DNA of 21,752 bases from DSWT01 sp036845725 (GTDB lineage Bacteria; Chloroflexota; Anaerolineae; B4-G1; SLSP01), in assembly GCA_036845725.1 (NCBI GenBank), contig DAIUDK010000096.1:1-21752 (forward strand), read 5' to 3'. Positions 15,287 through 21,752 of this stretch are shown one piece after another. The position numbers and the translations under genes were made by a program. A model generated the notes under the pieces. It had not been told where the DNA came from. It made no database searches and saw only the letters and a program-made list of their open reading frames with translations. Numbering within the stretch: the stretch's first letter is position 1; the number at the start of each line of letters is the position of its first letter.

Positions 15287-15335
15287 GTTAGTCTAGTAGT
15301 CATTAGTCTGATAGTCGTTAGTTTAGTCGTCAGTA
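15287..15335. repeat. Short tandem repeat array (TAGTC type), 5 units
   Basis: TAGTC cores start at 15289, 15297, 15304, 15312 and 15324, that is, spacings of 8, 7, 8 and 12, with a degenerate TTAGTT in the last interval. The first 22 bases match 9035-9056 except for one base. It lies just upstream of the DUF5680 ribosome-binding site. Confidence 0.75.
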
Positions 15336-15382
15336 ATAATCCGGCACAGACGAAGGGCACCATAAAACCTACAGGCGCTGTC

Positions 15383-16255
15383 TCATCCATTGAACAGCCT
15401 CCGCACGGTTTGGGTGGCGTATACTTCGCCATTGAAAGGATACGCATGCCCTAACGCCTCGGCTGTTTCGACGGCCAGCCAATGAAACAATTCCATCGTT
15501 GACAGCAGAGCGCGCCACACGTCCGCCTCGTCATAGCGCGCGAATACCACCGGCAAGGTAGCGATGGCGCGCGCATCGGCCCATTCTTCGAGAAAACGTC
15601 CGCTCATCCAGGTATCGACGGACGCACCCTGGCGCGCCTGTGTGTGCCATTCCAGCATCTGACGGAGCAACTGCTTTAGATAACTGTCACAGCAGGACTT
15701 GGCGGTCCACAGCTCGCCCCGCCGCAGTTTTTTCGCCGTCCAGACGGTGTGATACCAGAAGTCGTGCACCAGGTTCAGAACCTCGGCTTCCGTCGGTGGT
15801 TGGTAGGGAAGAGGCACCACCGGAATCTGCTTGAGTCGTTCGGCGAAGCCTTCCTTGTCCACCAGAAAACGCACACCCCGGTGGAGCAAATCGGCGACGT
15901 CGGGCAGCAGTCCTGTATCCAGCATCTGCCGAAAAAACACGACCGGGGAAGGTACAAAATCCACATCCAGCCCCCCCTCGAACAACGCCCGCCGCTCGAA
16001 GCCGCGCCCATCGTGTAAAGGCTCGATGAAAGTCAGCCAGGGGACACCGACGTGGCGCAGCCAATCGGTAGTCGCCCAATAGGGTTCGGGGTCGTCCACC
16101 AGCAGGATCACGTCAAGATCAGACCACTCATCCGCCGGATGATCCGTCCGCGCCCGCGAGCCGATGACCAGTGCCGCGCGGATGTTGTCCTCGGCCTGCG
16201 CCCACTGGACAAACCTATCAATCAAGTGTTCATAAGCTGCAGCAATTCCATTCAT
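15383..16255 (-). CDS. ANT(6)-like nucleotidyltransferase
   Basis: A 290-residue protein of the aminoglycoside 6-adenylyltransferase (AadE/AadK, streptomycin adenylyltransferase) family. The nucleotidyltransferase core is GSRAR (32-36) with SDLD (45-48), and a further acidic pair LDVDF (96-100) gives the third carboxylate. Length is typical for ANT(6) (about 285-300), and the C-terminal helical half (about 160-270) fits the family. Such proteins transfer AMP to streptomycin, but many environmental members have no tested activity. ATG at 16255 has GAGGTGA (16263-16269) upstream. It follows the altronate dehydratase-type gene by 75 bases. No mobile element or other resistance gene is adjacent, so it looks chromosomal rather than recently acquired. 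Confidence 0.8.
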   Translation of the reverse strand: MNGIAAAYEHLIDRFVQWAQAEDNIRAALVIGSRARTDHPADEWSDLDVILLVDDPEPYWATTDWLRHVGVPWLTFIEPLHDGRGFERRALFEGGLDVDFVPSPVVFFRQMLDTGLLPDVADLLHRGVRFLVDKEGFAERLKQIPVVPLPYQPPTEAEVLNLVHDFWYHTVWTAKKLRRGELWTAKSCCDSYLKQLLRQMLEWHTQARQGASVDTWMSGRFLEEWADARAIATLPVVFARYDEADVWRALLSTMELFHWLAVETAEALGHAYPFNGEVYATQTVRRLFNG

Positions 16256-16294
16256 ACTGTTGTCACCTCATCCCAACTACAACAACCGGCTTTC

Positions 16295-16328
16295 CAGCTG
16301 ACGGCTGAAAGCTGATCGCTAAAAGCTC
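16295..16328. repeat. GCTGA heptamer repeat array
   Basis: GCTGA cores start at 16297, 16304 and 16311, exactly seven bases apart, followed by the degenerate units TCGCTAA and AAGCTC. The array lies between the dehydratase stop and the ribosome-binding site of the nucleotidyltransferase gene. Confidence 0.6.
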
Positions 16329-16330
16329 TC

Positions 16331-17914
16331 TCACAACAACAGTCCTTCGATCTCCCACAGATTGAACTCGCGGTGGCCGTTGATTTCCGCCTTTGTCAGT
16401 TTGCCGGAGGCTACGGCAAGAATCTCGTCGAAGATCGCCTGGCCCATTTCCGGCAAGGTTTTCGCGCCACTGATGACGGCTCCGGCGTTGACGTCCATAT
16501 CGCCGGGCATGCGCGTGGTGAGCGCGTCGTTGGAGGCGATTTTGATGACCGGCGCAATCGCGTTGCCGAACACCGAGCCGCGCCCGGTGGTGAAGCACAC
16601 CATCTGGCAGCCCGCACCGACTAATCCCGTCACAGACGGCGGATCGTAACCCGGCGTGTTGAGCATATAAACGCCGCTGTCCGCGTGATCCCACACCCAA
16701 TCACCATAGTCGAGCACACCGACCACCGGCGCGCTACCACTTTTGGCAAGCGCCCCAAGCGACTTGATCGTGATGTTGAGCAGGCCGCCCGTTTTGTTAC
16801 CGGGACTGGGATTCTCGGTCATCGTGTGCCCCCCGCGCGCGGCGGCATAGGCGCGATACCATTCCAGCAATGCAAAGACATCGGCGGCGACCTCGCGGTT
16901 AACGGCGCGCTGCGCGAAGAGGTGCTCCGCGCCGTAGAACTCCGACACTTCCGAGATCACGCTGCGCCCGCCGGTCCGCACCAGCAGATCGCTCGCCTGT
17001 CCTAACGCAGGATTCGCCGAAAGGCCGCTGAAGGCGTCGCTGCCGCCACATTCGAGGCCCAATGCCAGCGCGCTCAGCAGGGCGGGTTGGCGGGATACCT
17101 TGTCTGCCTCAGCCAGCAATTCCGGCATAAGCTCCAATCCACGCGCGATGACGGCTTGCGAGCCGCCATCCTGCTGGATGCTGAGCCGCAGCACCGGCTT
17201 GCCGTAGCGCGCCGCCAAATCGGCGCCGAAGTAGTCGTCGAACGCCGCCAGATTCGCCTTCTCGCAGCCCAGTTCGATGAGCAATACCGCGCCGACGTTG
17301 GGATGCCCGATGTGCTGCGCCAGGATGCGCAGCGTGTTCTCGTGCGTTCCTCGCTCACACGCGCCTGCTTGCGGATACGGACCGCCGCAGCCGCCCGTGT
17401 GTGGAATCGCCGTGACGCCGTCCACATTGGGGTAACGCTCGCGCGTGTAGACGCCTTGCAGCTCAGCGCGCAGCGCAATCTGTGCCGCTTCGTGGCTGGA
17501 ACACATGCTCGTCGGGACAATGAGCACCCAGTTACGGGCGCCTACCTGACCGTCGAGCCGGTGGAAGCCGTGGAACGTGGGCAGCGCACCCTCCCACGCG
17601 GGCAACTGCTGTATTTGCAACACGAGGCTATCGGCATCTACCTGCGGGACAACGCTTTCCACCGTATCGTCATTCACCGGATCGCCCGGCACCAGCCCCC
17701 TCGAGCGGGCAAACGGCTGTCCGTACTGACACACCCACTTACCTGCCGGAACGGGGTGAAGCGCTAAACGATGTCCAGGAAAAATATCGGCGCGCACGAT
17801 AATCGCCTGTCCCTGCCAGAGGACAATGGTATCTGCCGGGATGAAGTCCTTGGCGACGGCGACGTTGTCGCGTTCGGGATCGACGACGGTAGCAAGTTCA
17901 GATAAGTCTTTCAA
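16331..17914 (-). CDS. uxaA: Altronate / galactarate dehydratase family (UxaA/GarD)
   Basis: A 527-residue sugar-acid dehydratase with both parts in one chain: an N-terminal SAF domain (about 14-85) and the large UxaA/GarD C-terminal domain (about 110-525). Landmarks are IPHTGGCGG (170-178), ECGGSDAFSGLSANPALG (288-305) and a C-terminal KIASND...GDMDVNAG region. The enzymes are Fe-dependent and convert altronate to 2-keto-3-deoxygluconate, or galactarate to its 5-keto-4-deoxy acid; sequence alone does not decide. Length falls between E. coli UxaA and GarD. The start is a TTG at 17914, as no ATG exists nearby; a weak purine-rich site lies at about 17924-17929, and the frame stays open further upstream, so the start is uncertain. 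It begins 22 bases after the [4Fe-4S] protein gene. Confidence 0.88.
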   Translation of the reverse strand: MKDLSELATVVDPERDNVAVAKDFIPADTIVLWQGQAIIVRADIFPGHRLALHPVPAGKWVCQYGQPFARSRGLVPGDPVNDDTVESVVPQVDADSLVLQIQQLPAWEGALPTFHGFHRLDGQVGARNWVLIVPTSMCSSHEAAQIALRAELQGVYTRERYPNVDGVTAIPHTGGCGGPYPQAGACERGTHENTLRILAQHIGHPNVGAVLLIELGCEKANLAAFDDYFGADLAARYGKPVLRLSIQQDGGSQAVIARGLELMPELLAEADKVSRQPALLSALALGLECGGSDAFSGLSANPALGQASDLLVRTGGRSVISEVSEFYGAEHLFAQRAVNREVAADVFALLEWYRAYAAARGGHTMTENPSPGNKTGGLLNITIKSLGALAKSGSAPVVGVLDYGDWVWDHADSGVYMLNTPGYDPPSVTGLVGAGCQMVCFTTGRGSVFGNAIAPVIKIASNDALTTRMPGDMDVNAGAVISGAKTLPEMGQAIFDEILAVASGKLTKAEINGHREFNLWEIEGLLL

Positions 17915-17936
17915 TGAACGTTTCTCTCGAGAATCG

Positions 17937-18824
17937 TCAGGTTGTGACGTGATTTGGTATCTTGCGCTGCAATGCGTTCACATCAGGGATGCCGGATTCA
18001 CACGGCACATCGACCTGGCACAGGCCACAGGCGTAACCCGGGAAGCCAAAGTTTTCGAGGATGTGAGGACGGGTGAAGTCAAGGTGATCGCGACATTTGA
18101 TCTTGTCGTGCCCCGCAGCCGAAAGCGCGCCTACAGGGCACCGCTGAATACATCGGCCACAAGCACGATGGGTGTACCATGGACAATAAGCGTGATGATC
18201 GGTGTAGGGCCGAGGGGTAGCAGGGATCGAGATCCGTGCGACGACTGAGCCGAGGCGATGTGCCTTCCCGACCGGCGTGATAAGGCCATCGCTCAGGCCA
18301 AACGTCCCCAATCCGGCAGCATGCGCGGCATGGCGTTCTGACCAGGTCGATGCAAAGGTGTACTGCGCCGAATCGTGGATTGCAAAGTGCGGCGCGGAAG
18401 CCGGCGCGACGGCGGGGTAGCCGGCTGCGTTGAGAACCGCCGCGACATGCTCACGCAAGGCGCGATTGAAATGTTCACCGAAGAAACGCGTCCTGGCCCA
18501 ACGTTCGGCAGGATAAACGGTTTGCACGCGCTGGTCGCGTTTGGTGGCCTCCGTCTGCGGCAGAATGTAGACAATGATGGTCAGCTCCTCAGGCGCAAAG
18601 GCCACACCGGGAAACGTCTGGGCGAAAATTTCCTCAGGCGTCCAGTGGAATTCACCCACCGCCGTCTTGAACTGCGCGAAAATCGGATCGGCGCCATTGG
18701 CAAAGCCGACGAGCGGCGTATCCCAGGCGCGTTCATTCGTTCCATTCTGGAGCGTGTTTTCCGGGCCATCGCAGAAATCCCGGATGAGGGACGTAATCCA
18801 CTTTGTGTAGTCGGAACGTGTCAT
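17937..18824 (-). CDS. QueG-like [4Fe-4S] protein, function unknown
   Basis: A 295-residue iron-sulfur protein. The segment SERHAAHAAGLGTFGLSDGLITPVG is split over residues 162-186 and resembles the epoxyqueuosine-reductase/reductive-dehalogenase superfamily (corrinoid-binding side). Two clusters are suggested: CGRCIQRCP (222-230, with Cys214 or Cys244 as fourth ligand) and CGLCQVDVPC (266-275). It lacks the C-terminal HEAT-like part of true QueG, so I do not call it QueG. Family members of this shorter type are often annotated only as 4Fe-4S proteins. ATG at 18824 has AGGGGA (about 18829-18834) upstream. It is 27 bases after the PIN toxin gene and 22 bases before the sugar-acid dehydratase gene, which itself needs iron; the pairing may be functional. 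Confidence 0.75.
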   Translation of the reverse strand: MTRSDYTKWITSLIRDFCDGPENTLQNGTNERAWDTPLVGFANGADPIFAQFKTAVGEFHWTPEEIFAQTFPGVAFAPEELTIIVYILPQTEATKRDQRVQTVYPAERWARTRFFGEHFNRALREHVAAVLNAAGYPAVAPASAPHFAIHDSAQYTFASTWSERHAAHAAGLGTFGLSDGLITPVGKAHRLGSVVARISIPATPRPYTDHHAYCPWYTHRACGRCIQRCPVGALSAAGHDKIKCRDHLDFTRPHILENFGFPGYACGLCQVDVPCESGIPDVNALQRKIPNHVTT

Positions 18825-18851
18825 ACTTTCCCCTGGGTCATGTGAAGACTG

Positions 18852-19097
18852 TTAGGCCGGTAATACGATGAACCCCATCGTGCGAAAGTGCCGGTCAAAG
18901 GCGAACACGTCACGTATGCCGTCGCGTTGCATCACAACAAAGCTCACAGCATCGGTGTAACTAAAATCCTGATCGTGATAGAGCCGCAACACTTCGCGGG
19001 CGCTCATTTCGAGTTCATCATCCGACCACATACAATGAATGCGCCCGGATTTCTCAATCAGGTCCAGAAATGCGACGGCTTTTTCGTGGCTGCTGCT
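18852..19097 (-). CDS. PIN-domain toxin (VapC-like), 5' part lost in gap
   Basis: The last 81 residues of a PIN-domain ribonuclease toxin. Conserved PIN features are the central Asp/Glu-rich SDDELEMSAREVL, then SYTDAVSFVVM (Asp49 of the visible part) and VFAFDRHFRTMGF near the end. The N-terminal part with the first catalytic Asp is in the N gap. Members cleave tRNA or other RNA and are held inactive by a co-transcribed antitoxin. Any continuity with the upstream reading frame through the Ns is meaningless because the gap size is arbitrary. Confidence 0.8.
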   Translation of the reverse strand, partial: SSSHEKAVAFLDLIEKSGRIHCMWSDDELEMSAREVLRLYHDQDFSYTDAVSFVVMQRDGIRDVFAFDRHFRTMGFIVLPA

Positions 19098-19197
19098 NNN
19101 NNNNNNNNNNNNNNNNNNNNNNNNNNNNNNNNNNNNNNNNNNNNNNNNNNNNNNNNNNNNNNNNNNNNNNNNNNNNNNNNNNNNNNNNNNNNNNNNN
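19098..19197. other. Assembly gap of exactly 100 Ns
   Basis: All 100 bases are N, the conventional placeholder for unknown length. It hides the end of the antitoxin gene and the start of the PIN gene, and possibly more. Confidence 0.98.
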
Positions 19198-19394
19198 GTT
19201 TGCTCGCCAAGCAACCCAATGAGCTGCATCGCGGGGTCGTCGTCTGCCGGGAGCATTGTGCGCGACAGGGCATCGATTCCCATCCGCAACACCTCAGCAT
19301 ACGAAACGTTCAAACGTTCAGCTAAATAGGATAGCTTGGACCGCTGCATCGCGTCCAAGTAGACTTGCACAGGTTTTTTGTCTGAAGCCGTCAT
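19198..19394 (-). CDS. Ribbon-helix-helix antitoxin, 3' end lost in gap
   Basis: The first 65 residues of a CopG/RHH-type DNA-binding protein. KKPVQVYLDAMQRSKLSYLA (6-25) gives the beta strand and first helix, and VSYAEVLRMGIDAL (30-43) the second helix, the standard RHH pattern. It would repress its own promoter and neutralise the PIN toxin downstream. ATG at 19394 follows AGGAGG (19400-19405). Its promoter (19433-19461) has a palindrome over the -10 box, as expected for an autoregulated antitoxin. The tail that would bind the toxin is in the N gap. Confidence 0.82.
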
Positions 19395-19427
19395 CCCTGC
19401 CTCCTACAAGTATCATTTACATTTATG

Positions 19428-19445
19428 AATGTATCATAATACATT
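19428..19445. promoter_or_regulatory. Palindromic operator over antitoxin -10 box
   Basis: AATGTAT (19428-19434) and ATACATT (19439-19445) are a perfect inverted repeat with a 4-base centre, 18 bp in all. On the minus strand a related half-repeat follows (AATGTA then AATGATAC, about 19411-19424). The site covers the -10 box, suiting repression by the RHH antitoxin. Confidence 0.65.
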
Positions 19446-19461
19446 TACGGCTTTCTGTCAA
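19433..19461 (-). promoter_or_regulatory. Strong promoter of the toxin-antitoxin pair
   Basis: On the minus strand, TTGACA (19456-19461, perfect consensus) and TATGAT (19433-19438, five of six) are separated by exactly 17 bases. Transcription would start near 19426, leaving a leader of about 32 bases before the antitoxin ATG. Read-through could also serve the [4Fe-4S] and dehydratase genes. Confidence 0.85.
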
Positions 19462-19491
19462 GCGCATATCAGAACGAAAACCTTTAGATTC

Positions 19492-20136
19492 TCACTGCCC
19501 GTAGACGTACGTGTAGCGATGATGCAACTTGGCGACATCCTCCAGCGCGATCTCCTCAGGTTGGCCGATTTGGAGCGCCAGCCACACCGTCTTGGCGACG
19601 TCCTCCGTCATCACGGCGGCTTTGACGGCGGCCCTGGCGTCGCGCCCAATGGTGAAGACACCGTGATTCTTCAGCAGCACCGCGCACGACAAACCGATGC
19701 TGTCCACGACGACCTTGCCGATGTCCTCACTGCCGATCAACGCGAAATCACCACACGGAATCGGCCCGCCGAACTCGTCCGCCATCGCCGTCAGGACGAC
19801 GGGAATCGGCTTGCCGACAGCAGCGAAGGCCGTGGCATACGGCGAGTGCGTGTGGACGATGCCACCCACGTCGGGCCGCTGGCGATAGATGTAGAGGTGG
19901 CTCGCCGTGTCGGAGGACGGCTTCAGGTCGCCTTCGATAATCGCGCCATCCAGGTTGACGATGACCATGTGTTCCGGTTTCAAGTCCTCGTAGCGCACGC
20001 CGGAGGGCTTGATCACCACATAGCCCGTCTTGCGATCGCGCGCGCTGACGTTGCCGCCCGTCCACTTCACCAGGTCATTTTTGGGCAGCTCCATGTGCAG
20101 GTCACAAAGTTTTTCACGTAAAGGTTGCAATAACAT
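19492..20136 (-). CDS. araD: L-ribulose-5-phosphate 4-epimerase / class II aldolase
   Basis: A 214-residue class II aldolase-family enzyme that best fits L-ribulose-5-phosphate 4-epimerase, which makes D-xylulose-5-phosphate for the pentose phosphate pathway. Motifs: TGGNVSARD (26-34), KPSGVRYEDL (43-52), KPSSDTASHL (72-81, Asp76) and the zinc pair HTHS (His95, His97), with a further His158 in KNHG. Asp76, His95 and His97 fall at the same numbers as in E. coli AraD. It is slightly shorter than E. coli AraD (231), so related aldolases (L-fuculose-phosphate type) remain possible. The ribulokinase gene fragment upstream supports the AraD reading. ATG at 20136 has GAGG upstream; it starts 17 bases after the DUF3795 gene, so these two are co-transcribed. 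Confidence 0.85.
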   Translation of the reverse strand: MLLQPLREKLCDLHMELPKNDLVKWTGGNVSARDRKTGYVVIKPSGVRYEDLKPEHMVIVNLDGAIIEGDLKPSSDTASHLYIYRQRPDVGGIVHTHSPYATAFAAVGKPIPVVLTAMADEFGGPIPCGDFALIGSEDIGKVVVDSIGLSCAVLLKNHGVFTIGRDARAAVKAAVMTEDVAKTVWLALQIGQPEEIALEDVAKLHHRYTYVYGQ

Positions 20137-20153
20137 CGTATTATCCTCGCTCG

Positions 20154-20495
20154 TTATGTGTATTTACCGTACTGGTTCGTCCATCCGCCAGCAATCGCAA
20201 GAAAAGCATCGTAGCCGTTTTCGCGGATGAACTCCAACGCCTCTCGATATTTCTTGTACTTGTAGCCGTTCTTGCCGAAAAAACCCTGGAGAATGGCGCA
20301 CGTGTTGTAGTCGTCACAATCGGCGCAGGAGGCGTAGCCTTTGGTGATGCAACAGACTTTCATCTTGCACTTCGCCAGCGCCAAATCACGCTCGCCGCTC
20401 AGATAACCCAACTTGCACCCACGGCACGCGCCCTCTTTGATGACCCGGCAAGTCCCGCAATATGCGCCGCAACAACCAATTTCTTCGATGCTCAC
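20154..20495 (-). CDS. DUF3795 cysteine-rich small protein
   Basis: A 113-residue protein rich in Cys. The N-terminal GCCGAYCGTC (7-16), ACRGCKLG (23-30), KCKMKVCC (42-49) and CADCDDYNTC (57-66) give paired Cys positions typical of DUF3795, probably binding zinc or an iron-sulfur cluster. The second half is a helical region ending GGWTNQYGKYT. No function is established that I know of. The start is a GTG at 20495 with GGAGAG at 20502-20509. It precedes the araD gene by 17 bases. Confidence 0.82.
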   Translation of the reverse strand: MSIEEIGCCGAYCGTCRVIKEGACRGCKLGYLSGERDLALAKCKMKVCCITKGYASCADCDDYNTCAILQGFFGKNGYKYKKYREALEFIRENGYDAFLAIAGGWTNQYGKYT

Positions 20496-20554
20496 TTTTA
20501 TCTCTCCAAATAGTGAAACCTCAACTCTTATAATATTTCATGCATCACCTATTG

Positions 20555-21244
20555 CTAATTCTTGCAATCCCACGGATCATTCAGTATTTCAATCGGCGGA
20601 CCAACATATTCTAGCTCTTCTATTAGTTCAAGCGTTTCTGTCACTGATAGACTACTAACAATCTCCACATTCCAGCCTTGCATATCAGAGAATTGATACA
20701 AGTGCTGTAGCATGTTAGACTCTGCCGACCGTGTACGATATGTGATAACACCGGTACTTGTCCACTTGGACTCCCAGAAGACTTGCTCTTTATCGGTGGT
20801 CTGTGAATAGTCCCATATCATGCGCCAAGGTCCATGCTGGATGACGAACATAACATTGTCAGCACTATCTCTGTACGTGACGACCAGCGGATTGTACGTA
20901 TCTCCTGTCAACACTCCACAGTGAATGTTCCATGACCAGATTGTAATATCCTGCTGCCATCCACGCGTATGCGCTTTTTGTTCCGGGAGCACGAAAACGT
21001 AAAACCCACGCCTTTTCAAAGTATCATAAGTTGGATGTAACGGTCTGGGTGTTAAATAACTAACCACCTCCGAAACGGCAAATCGGCCTACACTGAACCA
21101 TATTGGAGAAAGCAAGACGATAAGAATAATCGCCGCAAATACTTGACCCCATATCTTCCACTTTGACAGCCGCTCCCGATAGACCAGGAAAGCACTGAGG
21201 CCAATGAAAGACAGTATCAAAAACACGACATATAGGAAAACCAC
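20555..21244 (-). CDS. Two-helix membrane protein, function unknown
   Basis: A 229-residue protein I do not recognise. Two hydrophobic segments, about 2-22 and 32-50, anchor it, and the remaining ~180 residues (with many Trp and aromatic residues) would form one soluble domain. Base composition is clearly more AT-rich than the flanking genes, suggesting later acquisition. The start is a GTG at 21244, the first possible start before the first helix, with only a weak GAGAG upstream. A possible promoter on the minus strand (TTGTTT, 17 bases, TATAGA) lies just before it. It sits after the araB terminator, so it is a separate transcription unit. Confidence 0.65.
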   Translation of the reverse strand: MVFLYVVFLILSFIGLSAFLVYRERLSKWKIWGQVFAAIILIVLLSPIWFSVGRFAVSEVVSYLTPRPLHPTYDTLKRRGFYVFVLPEQKAHTRGWQQDITIWSWNIHCGVLTGDTYNPLVVTYRDSADNVMFVIQHGPWRMIWDYSQTTDKEQVFWESKWTSTGVITYRTRSAESNMLQHLYQFSDMQGWNVEIVSSLSVTETLELIEELEYVGPPIEILNDPWDCKN

Positions 21245-21315
21245 ACTGTACTCTCTATATGGCTAACATCTGGACAAAACAAGGGTATTGTATCCAAAGT
21301 GGCGCGTATGTAAAA

Positions 21316-21344
21316 CGGGAGACGCGCACACTGCACGTCTCCCG
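21316..21344 (-). terminator. Intrinsic terminator after araB
   Basis: CGGGAGACG (21316-21324) and CGTCTCCCG (21336-21344) form a perfect 9-bp stem with an 11-base loop, followed on the minus strand by TTTTACAT. It lies 25 bases after the ribulokinase stop codon. Confidence 0.85.
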
Positions 21345-21368
21345 CTGCCAGAATGTGTAGTTGTAGCG

Positions 21369-21752
21369 TTATCCCTTCAGCACATCCGCCCGCAGCGCCT
21401 TTAGCCGCTTCATCACATCGTTGGCGCCGCGTCCAAAATAGTCGTGAAGGATGACGTATTCGGCGTAGAGCTTATCGTAGGCGGCGGTGTTAGCGGGGAT
21501 CGGGACGTACTTCTCGTCGCGCAGGCGCGCCATCGCGACGCTGGCTTCCTGGATCGTGTCGTAGCCGCCGGCCGCTTTGCCCGCCGCGACCGCGCCGAAC
21601 ATCGCGGAGCCGAGCGCGGGGGTCTGCGTGGCCGCCGCGATTTTGACTTCGCGCCCGGTCACGTCGGCGTAGATTTGCATCAGCAGTTTGTTGCGATCCG
21701 GCAGGCCGCCCGTCGCCACGATCTCGTCCACGGGGACGCCGTTTTCGGCGAA
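21369..21752 (-). CDS. araB: Ribulokinase, C-terminal fragment
   Basis: The last 127 residues of a FGGY-family sugar kinase, cut by the window edge. NGVPVDEIVATGGLPDRN and the following MQIYADVTGREVKIAA and ALGSAMFGAVAAG match the C-terminal part of L-ribulokinase closely. The enzyme phosphorylates L-ribulose to L-ribulose-5-phosphate, the substrate of the AraD-type epimerase encoded downstream. The frame is open to the window end. A terminator at 21316-21344 ends the transcript. Confidence 0.9.
   Translation of the reverse strand, partial: FAENGVPVDEIVATGGLPDRNKLLMQIYADVTGREVKIAAATQTPALGSAMFGAVAAGKAAGGYDTIQEASVAMARLRDEKYVPIPANTAAYDKLYAEYVILHDYFGRGANDVMKRLKALRADVLKG

Noticed and set aside
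16263..16330. Insertion sequence remnants around the nucleotidyltransferase gene
   Set aside because: No transposase fragment or terminal inverted repeats are visible; the repeats there are short tandem heptamers.
17087..17767. Plus-strand open frame opposite the dehydratase
   Set aside because: Antisense shadow of a well-conserved UxaA/GarD enzyme.

Overview
The window looks like a bacterial chromosome segment of fairly high GC, with dense protein coding and no RNA genes that I can see. Several traits suggest a Chloroflexota (Anaerolineae-like) metagenome scaffold: Thr/Pro-repeat linkers in a lipoprotein, Pro/Ala-rich linkers in signalling proteins, many Hanks-type kinases, and heptamer repeats in spacers. 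This assignment is inference. A run of exactly 100 Ns at 19098-19197 is a scaffold gap of unknown true length. No gene-free stretch exceeds about 210 bases. Only the first two genes lie on the plus strand; everything from 1912 to the end is on the minus strand.

Left end (1-4000): the 3' part of a ribokinase-family sugar kinase and a small lipoprotein run rightward. They converge on a minus-strand pair, a DegV-family fatty-acid-binding protein followed by a Tat-exported L,D-transpeptidase.

Centre (4074-14761): a long minus-strand cluster starts from a good promoter (TTGACT-N16-TATACT, 14734-14761). In transcription order it encodes a TerY-like vWA protein, a PP2C phosphatase, two paralogous leucine-rich-repeat (LRR) proteins sharing an N-terminal domain, an adenosine-deaminase family enzyme, a compact Ser/Thr kinase with zinc ribbon, and a large kinase-linker-pseudokinase protein. 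It ends at a strong hairpin at 4002-4028. vWA + PP2C + kinase is the TerY-P triad (YegL/YegK/YegI in E. coli). The two LRR proteins, the deaminase and the second two-domain kinase make this version unusual. My reading is a stimulus-sensing phosphorylation switch in which kinase and phosphatase act on LRR or vWA scaffold proteins; the biological output is unknown.

Right part (14765-21752): next come a DUF5680 protein, an ANT(6)-like nucleotidyltransferase, an altronate/galactarate dehydratase with a [4Fe-4S] QueG-like protein upstream, and a ribbon-helix-helix/PIN toxin-antitoxin pair broken by the N gap. An AraD-type epimerase/aldolase, a DUF3795 protein, an AT-rich two-helix membrane protein and the 3' end of a ribulokinase follow. 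Sugar and sugar-acid catabolism (ribokinase, UxaA/GarD, AraD, AraB) thus flanks the signalling cluster on both sides.

Regulatory and repeat features include two well-formed promoters, one with a palindromic operator over its -10 box, two terminator-like hairpins, a structured leader before the vWA gene, a three-copy 12-bp element between the PP2C and first LRR genes, and four degenerate 7-8-nt tandem repeat arrays, each just upstream of a minus-strand gene.
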